DNA from: Hybos culiciformis
Taxonomy: Eukaryota; Arthropoda; Insecta; Diptera; Hybotidae
Direction: 5' to 3'
Assembly (NCBI GenBank): GCA_964007475.1
Contig: CAXFZM010000080.1
Span: forward strand, 309,044 to 373,043
DNA: 64,000 nucleotides
The position numbers were made by a program, and so were the translations under genes. The notes below the pieces were generated by a model. It had not been told where the DNA came from, searched no databases, and saw only the letters and a list, made by a program, of their open reading frames with translations. This document shows positions 23,799-35,100 of this stretch, piece by piece (within the stretch, counting starts at the first letter, position 1; every line of letters begins with the position of its first letter).

Positions 23799-25040
23799 TT
23801 TAATTTAAGCCAAAAACGGAGGTTCTCCGAGGTCTGGAGCCGGAGTAATGAACAAAAAACCAGCCCAAAGTCAACATTTTATGTGTTAAAGTTAAGGGGT
23901 TTGCTCACCTTATCGTTTACTTCTCCGGATCTAGAAAACCGATTTTCATAAAAATTGCACAGAAAGAAGCGTAATTTCTAGACCTTTAGCCAAAAAAGGA
24001 GGTCCGCCGAAGTCTGGAGCCGGAGTAATGAACAAAAAACCAGCCCAAAGTCAACATTTTATGTGTTAAAGTTAGGGGGTTTGCTCACCTTATCGTTTAT
24101 TTCTCCGGATCTAGAAAACCGATTTTCATAAAAATTGCACAGAAAGAAGCGTAATTTCTAGACCTTTAATTTAAGCCAAAAACGGAGGTTCTCCAAGGTC
24201 TAGAGCCGGAGTAATGAACAAAAAACCAGTCCAAAGTCAACATTTTATGTGTTAAAGTTAGGGGGTTTGCTCACCTTATCGTTTATTTCTCCGGATCTAG
24301 AAAACCGATTTTCATTAAAATTGCATAGAAAGAAGCGTAATTTCTAGACCTTTCATTTAAGCCAAAAACGGAGGTCCGCCGAAGTCTGGAGCCGGAGTAA
24401 TGAACAAAAAACCAGCCCAAAGTCAACATTTTATGTGTTAAAGTTAGGGGGTTTGCTCACCTTATCGTTTATTTCTCCGGATCTAGAAAACTGATTTTCA
24501 TAAAAATTGCACAGAAAGAAGCGTAATTTCTAGACCTTTAATTTAAGCCAAAAACGGAGGTTCTCCGAGGTCTGGAGCCGGAGTAATGAACAAAAAACCA
24601 GCCCAAAGTCAACATTTTATGTGTTAAAGTTAGGGGGTTTGCTCACCTTATCGTTTATTTCTCCGGATCTAGAAAACCGATTTTCATAAAAATTGCACAG
24701 AAAGAAGCGTCATTTCTAGACCTTTAATTTAAGCCAAAAACGGAGGTTCTCCGAGGTCTAGAGCCGGAGTAATGAACAAAAAACCAGCCCAAAGTCAACA
24801 TTTTATGTGTTAAAGTTAAGGGGTTTGCTCACCTTATCGTTTACTTCTCCGGATCTAGAAAACCGATTTTCATAAAAATTGCATAGAAAGAAGCGTAATT
24901 TCTAGACCTTTCATTTAAGCCAAAAACGGAGGTCCGCAAAAAAATGTAATGTAATTTCAGTAATTTAATTTGAGGTAAATTTTTGTGTATTTTGTAATTT
25001 GTAATTTAAATTACATTCGCATGTATTTTGCCCGGCTATG
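23120..25040 (+). repeat. 10-monomer MITE-bearing HOR unit, 1921 bp
   Basis: It spans from the end of truncated MITE copy 2 to the end of copy 3. The expected length is 10x186+67 = 1927. The missing 6 bp are accounted for by a deletion in the 'gacctttagccaaaaaagg' monomer near 23987, where sister units read 'tttagtttaagcc'. It adjoins the equivalent unit ending at 23119, so the two form a true tandem pair. Confidence 0.88.
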
Positions 25041-27079
25041 CCCAAAGTCAACATTTTATGTGTTAAAGTTAGGGGGTTTGCTCACCTTATCGTTTATTTC
25101 TCCGGATCTAGAAAACCGATTTTCATAAAAATTGCACAGAAAGAAGCGTAATTTCTAGACCTTTAATTTAAGCCAAAAACGGAGGTTCTCCGAGGTCTAG
25201 AGCCGGAGTAATGAACAAAAAACCAGTCCAAAGTCAACATTTTATGTGTTAAAGCTAGGGGGTTTGCTCACCTTATCGTTTATTTCTCCGGATCTAGAAA
25301 ACCGATTTTCATTAAAATTGCATAGAAAGAAGCGTAATTTCTAGACCTTTCATTTAAGCCAAAAACGGAGGTCCGTCGAAGTCTGGAGCCGGAGTAATGA
25401 ACAAAAAACCAGCCCAAAGTCAACATTTTATGTGTTAAAGTTAGGGGGTTTGCTCACCTTATCGTTTATTTCTCCGGATCTAGAAAACTGATTTTCATAA
25501 AAATTGCACAGAAAGAAGCGTAATTTCTAGACCTTTAATTTAAGCCAAAAACGGAGGTTCTCCGAGGTCTGGAGCCGGAGTAATGAACAAAAAACCAGCC
25601 CAAAGTCAACATTTTATGTGTTAAAGTTAGGGGGTTTGCTCACCTTATCGTTTATTTCTCCGGATCTAGAAAACCGATTTTCATAAAAATTGCACAGAAA
25701 GAAGCGTAATTTCTAGACCTTTAATTTAAGCCAAAAACGAAGGTTCTCCGAGGTCTGGAGCCCGAGTAATGAACAAAAAACCAGCCCAAAGTCAACATTT
25801 TATGTGTTAAAGTTAGGGGGTTTGCTCACCTTATCGTTTATTTCTCCGGATCTAGAAAACCGATTTTCATAAAAATTGCACAGAAAGAAGCGTAATTTCT
25901 AGACCTTTAATTTAAGCCAAAAACGGAGGTTCTCCGAGGTCTGGAGCCGGAGTAATGAACAAAAAACCAGCCCAAAGTCAACATTTTATGTGTTAAAGTT
26001 AGGGGGTTTGCTCACCTTATCGTTTATTTCTCCGGATCTAGAAAACCGATTTTCATAAAAATTGCACAGAAAGAAGCGTAATTTCTAGACCTTTAATTTA
26101 AGCCAAAAACGGAGGTCCGCCGAAGTCTGGAGCCGGAGTAATGAACAAAAAACCAACCCAAAGTCAACATTTTATGTGTTAAAGTTAGGGGGTTTGCTCA
26201 CCTTATCGTTTATTTCTCCGGATCTAGAAAACCGATTTACATAAAAATTACACAGAAAGAAGCGTAATTTCTAGACCTTTAATTTAAGCCAAAAACGGAG
26301 GTTCTCCGAGGTCTGGAGCCGGAGTAATGAACAAAAAACCAGCCCAAAGTCAACATTTTATGTGTTAAAGTTAGGGGGTTTGCTCACCTTATCGTTTATT
26401 TCTCCGGATCTAGAAAACCGATTTTCATAAAAATTGCACAGAAAGAAGCGTAATTTCTAGACCTTTAATTTAAGCCAAAAACGGAGGTTCTCCGAGGTCT
26501 GGAGCCGGAGTAATGAACAAAAACCAGCCCAAAGTCAACATTTTATGTGTTAAAGTTAGGGGGTTTGTTCACCTTATCGTTTATTTCTCCGGATCTAGAA
26601 AACCGATTTTCATAAAAATTGCACAGAAAGAAGCATAATTTCTAGACCTTTAATTTAAGACAAAAACGGAGGTTCTCCGAGGTCTAGAGCCGGAGTAATG
26701 AACAAAAAACCAGCCCAAAGTCAACATTTTATGTGTTACAGTTAGGGGGTTTGCTCACCTTATCGTTTATTTCTCCGGATCTAGAAAACCGATTTTCATA
26801 AAAATTGCACAGAAAGAAGCGTAATTTCTAGACCTTTAATTTAAGCCAAAAACGGAGGTCCGCCGAAGTCTGGAGCCGGAGTAATGAACAAAAAACCAGC
26901 CCAAAGTCAACATTTTATGTGTTAAAGTTAGCGGGTTTGCTCACCTTATCGTTTATTTCTCCGGATCTAGAAAACCGATTTTCATAAAAATTGCACAGAA
27001 AGAAGCGTAATTTCTAGACCTTTAATTTAAGCCAAAAACGAAGGTTCTCCGAGGTCTGGAGCCCGAGTAATGAACAAAA
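23300..27079 (+). repeat. 20-monomer tandem duplication, copy 1 (3,780 bp)
   Basis: It matches the adjacent 27080-30865 at an offset of 3,780 bp, rising to 3,786 after the 6-bp deletion near 23987. Shared rare markers include 'atttgtagacc' (23417), 'ggtccgtcgaag' (25371), the Q-D pair, 'ttagcgggttt' (26931) and the truncated MITE. A private 'agaagcataattt' lies near 26632. Confidence 0.87.
24938..25040. mobile_element. Truncated MITE, 103 bp, copy 3
   Basis: It is the same as copies 1 and 2. The downstream monomer differs: 'ttctccgagg', 'tctagagcc', 'ccagtccaaag', 'aaagctaggg', then type C. That is the sequence that follows the full-length MITE at 3653 onward, not the K monomer after copies 1 and 2. 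Confidence 0.95.
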
Positions 27080-30000
27080 AACCAGCCCAAAGTCAACATT
27101 TTATGTGTTAAAGTTAGGGGGTTTGCTCACCTTATCGTTTATTTCTCCGGATCTAGAAAACCGATTTTCATAAAAATTGCACAGAAAGAAGCGTAATTTG
27201 TAGACCTTTAATTTAAGCCAAAAACGGAGGTTCTCCGAGGTCTGGAGCCCGAGTAATGAACAAAAAACCAGCCCAAAGTCAACATTTTATGTGTTAAAGT
27301 TAGGGGGTTTGCTCACCTTATCGTTTATTTCTCCGGATCTAGAAAACCGATTTTCATTAAAATTGCATAGAAAGAAGCGTAATTTCTAGACCTTTCATTT
27401 AAGCCAAAAACGGAGGTCCGCCGAAGTCTGGAGCCGGAGTAATGAACAAAAAACCAGCCCAAAGTCAACATTTTATGTGTTAAAGTTAGGGGGATTGCTC
27501 ACCTTATCGTTTATTTCTCCGGATCTAGAAAACTGATTTTCATAAAAATTGCACAGAAAGAAGCGTAATTTCTAGACCTTTAATTTAAGCCAAAAACGGA
27601 GGTTCTCCGAGGTCTGGAGCCGGAGTAATGAACAAAAAACCAGCCCAAAGTCAACATTTTATGTGTTAAAGTTAAGGGGTTTGCTCACCTTATCGTTTAC
27701 TTCTCCGGATCTAGAAAACCGATTTTCATAAAAATTGCACAGAAAGAAGCGTAATTTCTAGACCTTTAGTTTAAGCCAAAAAAGGAGGTCCGCCGAAGTC
27801 TGGAGCCGGAGTAATGAACAAAAAACCAGCCCAAAGTCAACATTTTATGTGTTAAAGTTAGGGGGTTTGCTCACCTTATCGTTTATTTCTCCGGATCTAG
27901 AAAACCGATTTTCATAAAAATTGCACAGAAAGAAGCGTAATTTCTAGACCTTTAATTTAAGCCAAAAACGGAGGTTCAATAAGGTCTAGAGCCGGAGTAA
28001 TGAACAAAAAACCAGTCCAAAGTCAACATTTTATGTGTTAAAGTTAGGGGGTTTGCTCACCTTATCGTTTATTTCTCCGGATCTAGAAAACCGATTTTCA
28101 TTAAAATTGCATAGAAAGAAGCGTAATTTCTAGACCTTTCATTTAAGCCAAAAACGGAGGTCCGCCGAAGTCTGGAGCCGGAGTAATGAACAAAAAACCA
28201 GCCCAAAGTCAACATTTTATGTGTTAAAGTTAGGGGGTTTGCTCACCTTATCGTTTATTTCTCCGGATCTAGAAAACTGATTTTCATAAAAATTGCACAG
28301 AAAGAAGCGTAATTTCTAGACCTTTAATTTAAGCCAAAAACGGAGGTTCTCCGAGGTCTGGAGCCGGAGTAATGAACAAAAAACCAGCCCAAAGTCAACA
28401 TTTTATGTGTTAAAGTTAGGGGGTTTGCTCACCTTATCGTTTATTTCTCCGGATCTAGAAAACCGATTTTCATAAAAATTGCACAGAAAGAAGCGTCATT
28501 TCTAGACCTTTAATTTAAGCCAAAAACGGAGGTTCTCCGAGGTCTAGAGCCGGAGTAATGAACAAAAAACCAGCCCAAAGTCAACATTTTATGTGTTAAA
28601 GTTAAGGGGTTTGCTCACCTTATCGTTTACTTCTCCGGATCTAGAAAACCGATTTTCATAAAAATTGCATAGAAAGAAGCGTAATTTCTAGACCTTTCAT
28701 TTAAGCCAAAAACGGAGGTCCGCAAAAAAATGTAATGTAATTTCAGTAATTTAATTTGAGGTAAATTTTTGTGTATTTTGTAATTTGTAATTTAAATTAC
28801 ATTCGCATGTATTTTGCCCGGCTATGCCCAAAGTCAACATTTTATGTGTTAAAGTTAGGGGGTTTGCTCACCTTATCGTTTATTTCTCCGGATCTAGAAA
28901 ACCGATTTTCATTAAAATTGCACAGAAAGAAGCGTAATTTCTAGACCTTTAATTTAAGCCAAAAACGGAGGTTCTCCGAGGTCTAGAGCCGGAGTAATGA
29001 ACAAAAAACCAGTCCAAAGTCAACATTTTATGTGTTAAAGCTAGGGGGTTTGCTCACCTTATCGTTTATTTCTCCGGATCTAGAAAACCGATTTTCATTA
29101 AAATTGCATAGAAAGAAGCGTAATTTCTAGACCTTTCATTTAAGCCAAAAACGGAGGTCCGTCGAAGTCTGGAGCCGGAGTAATGAACAAAAAACCAGCC
29201 CAAAGTCAACATTTTATGTGTTAAAGTTAGGGGGTTTGCTCACCTTATCGTTTATTTCTCCGGATCTAGAAAACTGATTTTCATAAAAATTGCACAGAAA
29301 GAAGCGTAATTTCTAGACCTTTAATTTAAGCCAAAAACGGAGGTTCTCCGAGGTCTGGAGCCGGAGTAATGAACAAAAAACCAGCCCAAAGTCAACATTT
29401 TATGTGTTAAAGTTAGGGGGTTTGCTCACCTTATCGTTTATTTCTCCGGATCTAGAAAACCGATTTTCATAAAAATTGCACAGAAAGAAGCGTAATTTCT
29501 AGACCTTTAATTTAAGCCAAAAACGAAGGTTCTCCGAGGTCTGGAGCCCGAGTAATGAACAAAAAACCAGCCCAAAGTCAACATTTTATGTGTTAAAGTT
29601 AGGGGGTTTGCTCACCTTATCGTTTATTTCTCCGGATCTAGAAAACCGATTTTCATAAAAATTGCACAGAAAGAAGCGTAATTTCTAGACCTTTAATTTA
29701 AGCCAAAAACGGAGGTTCTCCGAGGTCTGGAGCCGGAGTAATGAACAAAAAACCAGCCCAAAGTCAACATTTTATGTGTTAAAGTTAGGGGGTTTGCTCA
29801 CCTTATCGTTTATTTCTCCGGATCTAGAAAACCGATTTTCATAAAAATTGCACAGAAAGAAGCGTAATTTCTAGACCTTTAATTTAAGCCAAAAACGGAG
29901 GTCCGCCGAAGTCTGGAGCCGGAGTAATGAACAAAAAACCAACCCAAAGTCAACATTTTATGTGTTAAAGTTAGGGGGTTTGCTCACCTTATCGTTTATT

Positions 30001-30865
30001 TCTCCGGATCTAGAAAACCGATTTACATAAAAATTACACAGAAAGAAGCGTAATTTCTAGACCTTTAATTTAAGCCAAAAACGGAGGTTCTCCGAGGTCT
30101 GGAGCCGGAGTAATGAACAAAAAACCAGCCCAAAGTCAACATTTTATGTGTTAAAGTTAGGGGGTTTGCTCACCTTATCGTTTATTTCTCCGGATCTAGA
30201 AAACCGATTTTCATAAAAATTGCACAGAAAGAAGCGTAATTTCTAGACCTTTAATTTAAGCCAAAAACGGAGGTTCTCCGAGGTCTGGAGCCGGAGTAAT
30301 GAACAAAAACCAGCCCAAAGTCAACATTTTATGTGTTAAAGTTAGGGGGTTTGTTCACCTTATCGTTTATTTCTCCGGATCTAGAAAACCGATTTTCATA
30401 AAAATTGCACAGAAAGAAGCGTAATTTCTAGACCTTTAATTTAAGACAAAAACGGAGGTTCTCCGAGGTCTAGAGCCGGAGTAATGAACAAAAAACCAGC
30501 CCAAAGTCAACATTTTATGTGTTACAGTTAGGGGGTTTGCTCACCTTATCGTTTATTTCTCCGGATCTAGAAAACCGATTTTCATAAAAATTGCACAGAA
30601 AGAAGCGTAATTTCTAGACCTTTAATTTAAGCCAAAAACGGAGGTCCGCCGAAGTCTGGAGCCGGAGTAATGAACAAAAAACCAGCCCAAAGTCAACATT
30701 TTATGTGTTAAAGTTAGCGGGTTTGCTCACCTTATCGTTTATTTCTCCGGATCTAGAAAACCGATTTTCATAAAAATTGCACAGAAAGAAGCGTAATTTC
30801 TAGACCTTTAATTTAAGCCAAAAACGAAGGTTCTCCGAGGTCTGGAGCCCGAGTAATGAACAAAA
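27080..30865 (+). repeat. 20-monomer tandem duplication, copy 2 (3,786 bp)
   Basis: It is the counterpart of 23300-27079. Rare markers recur at 27197, 29157 and 30717. Similarity continues until about 30950, where this copy enters an F monomer and the first continued into L. Private changes include 'ggttcaataaggtc' near 27975 and 'cattaaaattgcacag' near 28912. Confidence 0.87.
28724..28826. mobile_element. Truncated MITE, 103 bp, copy 4
   Basis: It has identical junctions to copies 1-3 and lies 3,786 bp after copy 3, as part of the 20-monomer duplication. Its downstream sequence resembles that after copy 3 and after the full-length MITE. Confidence 0.95.
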
Positions 30866-32144
30866 AACCAGCCCAAAGTCAACATTTTATGTGTTAAAGT
30901 TAGGGGGTTTGCTCACCTTATCGTTTATTTCTCCGGATCTAGAAAACCGATTTTCAAAAAAATTGCACAGAAAGAAGCGTAATTTCTAGACCTTTAATTT
31001 AAGCCAAAAACGGAGGTTCTCCGAGGTCTAGAGCCGGAGTAATGAACAAAAAACCAGCCCAAAGTCAACATTTTATGTGTTAAAGTTAAGGGGTTTGCTC
31101 ACCTTATCGTTTACTTCTCCGGATCTAGAAAACCGATTTTCATAAAAATTGCACAGAAAGAAGCGTAATTTCTAGACCTTTAATTTAAGCCAAAAACGGA
31201 GGTTCTCCGAGGTCTGGAGCCGGAGTAATGAAAAAAAAACCAGCCCAAAGTCAACATTTTATGTGTTAAAGTTAGGGGGTTTGCTCACCTTATCGTTTAT
31301 TTCTCCGGATCTAGAAAACTGATTTTCATAAAAATTGCACAGAAAGAAGCGTAATTTCTAGACCTTTAATTTAAGCCAAAAACGGAGGTTCTCCGAGGTC
31401 TGGAGCCGGAGTAATGAACAAAAAACCAGCCCAAAGTCAACATTTTATGTGTTAAAGTTAGGGGGTTTGCTCACCTTATCGTTTATTTCTCCGGATCTAG
31501 AAAACCGATTTTCATAAAAATTGCACAGAAAGAAGCGTAATTTCTAGACCTTTAATTTAAGCCAAAAACGAAGGTTCTCCGAGGTCTGGAGCCCGAGTAA
31601 TGAACAAAAAACCAGCCCAAAGTCAACATTTTATGTGTTAAAGTTAGGGGGTTTGCTCACCTTATCGTTTATTTCTCCGGATCTAGAAAACCGATTTTCA
31701 TAAAAATTGCACAGAAAGAAGCGTAGTTTCTAGACCTTTAATTTAAGCCAAAAACGGAGGTCCGCCGAAGTCTGGAGCCGGAGTAATGAACAAAAAACCA
31801 ACCCAAAGTCAACATTTTATGTGTTAAAGTTAGGGGGTTTGCTCACCTTATCGTTTATTTCTCCGGATCTAGAAAACCGATTTACATAAAAATTACACAG
31901 AAAGAAGCGTAATTTCTAGACCTTTAATTTAAGCCAAAAACGGAGGTTCTCCGAGGTCTGGAGCCGGAGTAATGAACAAAAAACCAGCCCAAAGTCAACA
32001 TTTTATGTGTTAAAGTTAGGGGGTTTGCTCACCTTATCGTTTATTTCTCCGGATCTAGAAAACCGATTTTCATAAAAATTGCACAGAAAGAAGCGTAATT
32101 TCTAGACCTTTAATTTAAGCCAAAAACGGAGGTTCTCCGAGGTC

Positions 32145-35100
32145 TGGAGCCGGAGTAATGAACAAAAACCAGCCCAAAGTCAACATTTTATGTGTTAAAG
32201 TTAGGGGGTTTGTTCACCTTATCGTTTATTTCTCCGGATCTAGAAAACCGATTTTCATAAAAATTGCACAGAAAGAAGCGTAATTTCTAGACCTTTAATT
32301 TAAGACAAAAACGGAGGTTCTCCGAGGTCTAGAGCCGGAGTAATGAACAAAAAACCAGCCCAAAGTCAACATTTTATGTGTTACAGTTAGGGGGTTTGCT
32401 CACCTTATCGTTTATTTCTCCGGATCTAGAAAACCGATTTTCATAAAAATTGCACAGAAAGAAGCGTAATTTCTAGACCTTTAATTTAAGCCAAAAACGG
32501 AGGTCCGCCGAAGTCTGGAGCCGGAGTAATGAACAAAAAACCAGCCCAAAGTCAACATTTTATGTGTTAAAGTTAGGGGGTTTGCTCACCTTATCGTTTA
32601 TTTCTCCGGATCTAGAAAACCGATTTTCATAAAAATTGCACAGAAAGAAGCGTAATTTCTAGACCTTTAATTTAAGCCAAAAACGAAGGTTCTCCGAGGT
32701 CTGGAGCCCGAGTAATGAACAAAAAACCAGTCCAAAGTCAACATTTTATGTGTTAAAGCTAGGGGGTTTGCTCACCTTATCGTTTATTTCTCCGGATCTA
32801 GAAAACCGATTTTCATTAAAATTGCATAGAAAGAAGCGTAATTTCTAGACCTTTCATTTAAGCCAAAAACGGAGGTCCGCCGAAGTCTGGAGCCGGAGTA
32901 ATGAACAAAAAACCAGCCCAAAGTCAACATTTTATGTGTTAAAGTTAGGGGGTTTGCTCACCTTATCGTTTATTTCTCCGGATCTAGAAAACTGATTTTC
33001 ATAAAAATTGCACAGAAAGAAGCGTAATTTCTAGACCTTTAATTTAAGCCAAAAACGGAGGTTCTCCGAGGTCTGGAGCCGGAGTAATGAACAAAAAACC
33101 AGCCCGAAGTCAACATTTTATGTGTTAAAGTTAGGGGGTTTGCTCACCTTATCGTTTATTTCTCCGGATCTAGAAAACCGATTTTCATAAAAATTGCACA
33201 GAAAGAAGCGTAATTTCTAGACCTTTAATTTAAGCCAAAAACTAAGGTTCTCCGAGGTCTGGAGCCCGAGTAATGAACAAAAAACCAGCCCAAAGTCAAC
33301 ATTTTATGTGTTAAAGTTAGGGGGTTTGCTCACCTTATCGTTTATTTCTCCGGATCTAGAAAACCGATTTTCATAAAAATTGCACAGAAAGAAGCGTAAT
33401 TTCTAGACCTTTAATTTAAGCCAAAAACGGAGGTTCTCCGAGGTCTGGAGCCGGAGTAATGAACAAAAAACCAGCCCAAAGTCAACATTTTATGTGTTAA
33501 AGTTAGGGGGTTTGCTCACCTTATCGTTTATTTCTCCGGATCTAGAAAACCGATTTTCATAAAAATTGCACAGAAAGAAGCGTAATTTCTAGACCTTTAA
33601 TTTAAGCCAAAAACGGAGGTCCGCCGAAGTCTGGAGCCGGAGTAATGAACAAAAAACCAACCCAAAGTCAACATTTTATGTGTTAAAGTTAGGGGGTTTG
33701 CTCACCTTATCGTTTATTTCTCCGGATCTAGAAAACCGATTTACATAAAAATTACACAGAAAGAAGCGTAATTTCTAGACCTTTAATTTAAGCCAAAAAC
33801 GGAGGTTCTCCGAGGTCTGGAGCCGGAGTAATGAACAAAAAACCAGCCCAAAGTCAACATTTTATGTCTTAAAGTTAGGGGGTTTGCTCACCTTATCGTT
33901 TATTTCTCCGGATCTAGAAAACCGATTTTCATAAAAATTGCACAGAAAGAAGCGTAATTTCTAGACCTTTAATTTAAGCCAAAAACGGAGGTTCTCCGAG
34001 GTCTGGAGCCGGAGTAATGAACAAAAACCAGCCCAAAGTCAACATTTTATGTGTTAAAGTTAGGGGGTTTGTTCACCTTATCGTTTATTTCTCCGGATCT
34101 AGAAAACCGATTTTCATAAAAATTGCACAGAAAGAAGCGTAATTTCTAGACCTTTAATTTAAGACAAAAACGGAGGTTCTCCGAGGTCTAGAGCCGGAGT
34201 AATGAACAAAAAACCAGCCCAAAGTCAACATTTTATGTGTTACAGTTAGGGGGTTTGCTCACCTTATCGTTTATTTCTCCGGATCTAGAAAACCGATTTT
34301 CATAAAAATTGCACAGAAAGAAGCGTAATTTCTAGACCTTTAATTTAAGCCAAAAACGGAGGTCCGCCGAAGTCTGGAGCCGCAGTAATGAACAAAAAAC
34401 CAGCCCAAAGTCAACATTTTATGTGTTAAAGTTAGGGGGTTTGCTCACCTTATCGTTTATTTCTCCGGATCTAGAAAACCGATTTTCATAAAAATTGCAC
34501 AGAAAGAAGCGTAATTTCTAGACCTTTAATTTAAGCCAAAAACGAAGGTTCTCCGAGGTCTGGAGCCCGAGTAATGAACAAAAAACCAGCCCAAAGTCAA
34601 CATTTTATGTGTTAAAGTTAGGGGGTTTGCTCACCTTATCGTTTATTTCTCCGGATCTAGAAAACCGATTTTCAAAAAAATTGCACAGAAAGAAGCGTAA
34701 TTTCTAGACCTTTAATTTAAGCCAAAAACGGAGGTTCTCCGAGGTCTAGAGCCGGAGTAATGAACAAAAAACCAGCCCAAAGTCAACATTTTATGTGTTA
34801 AAGTTAAGGGGTTTGCTCACCTTATCGTTTACTTCTCCGGATCTAGAAAACCGATTTTCATAAAAATTGCACAGAAAGAAGCGTAATTTCTAGACCTTTA
34901 ATTTAAGCCAAAAACGGAGGTTCTCCGAGGTCTGGAGCCGGAGTAATGAACAAAAAACCAGCCCAAAGTCAACATTTTATGTGTTAAAGTTAGGGGGTTT
35001 GCTCACCTTATCGTTTATTTCTCCGGATCTAGAAAACTGATTTTCATAAAAATTGCACAGAAAGAAGCGTAATTTCTAGACCTTTAATTTAAGCCAAAAA
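32145..35100 (+). repeat. 2.95-kb block, copy 1 of a 5,391-bp-offset duplication
   Basis: It matches 37536-40491 at a constant 5,391 bp (29x186-3). Private markers shared only by the pair are 'cagcccgaag' (33106), 'aaactaagg' (33242) and 'ttttatgtctt' (33861); 'gccgcagtaatg' (34381) is shared more widely. Before 32145 and after 35100 the two copies diverge in monomer type. Confidence 0.88.

Noticed and set aside
18859..28826. Four independent MITE insertions
   Set aside because: All four have the same internal breakpoint, the same missing 36 bp of satellite and the same extra A, and none has a left terminus, so they descend from one event.
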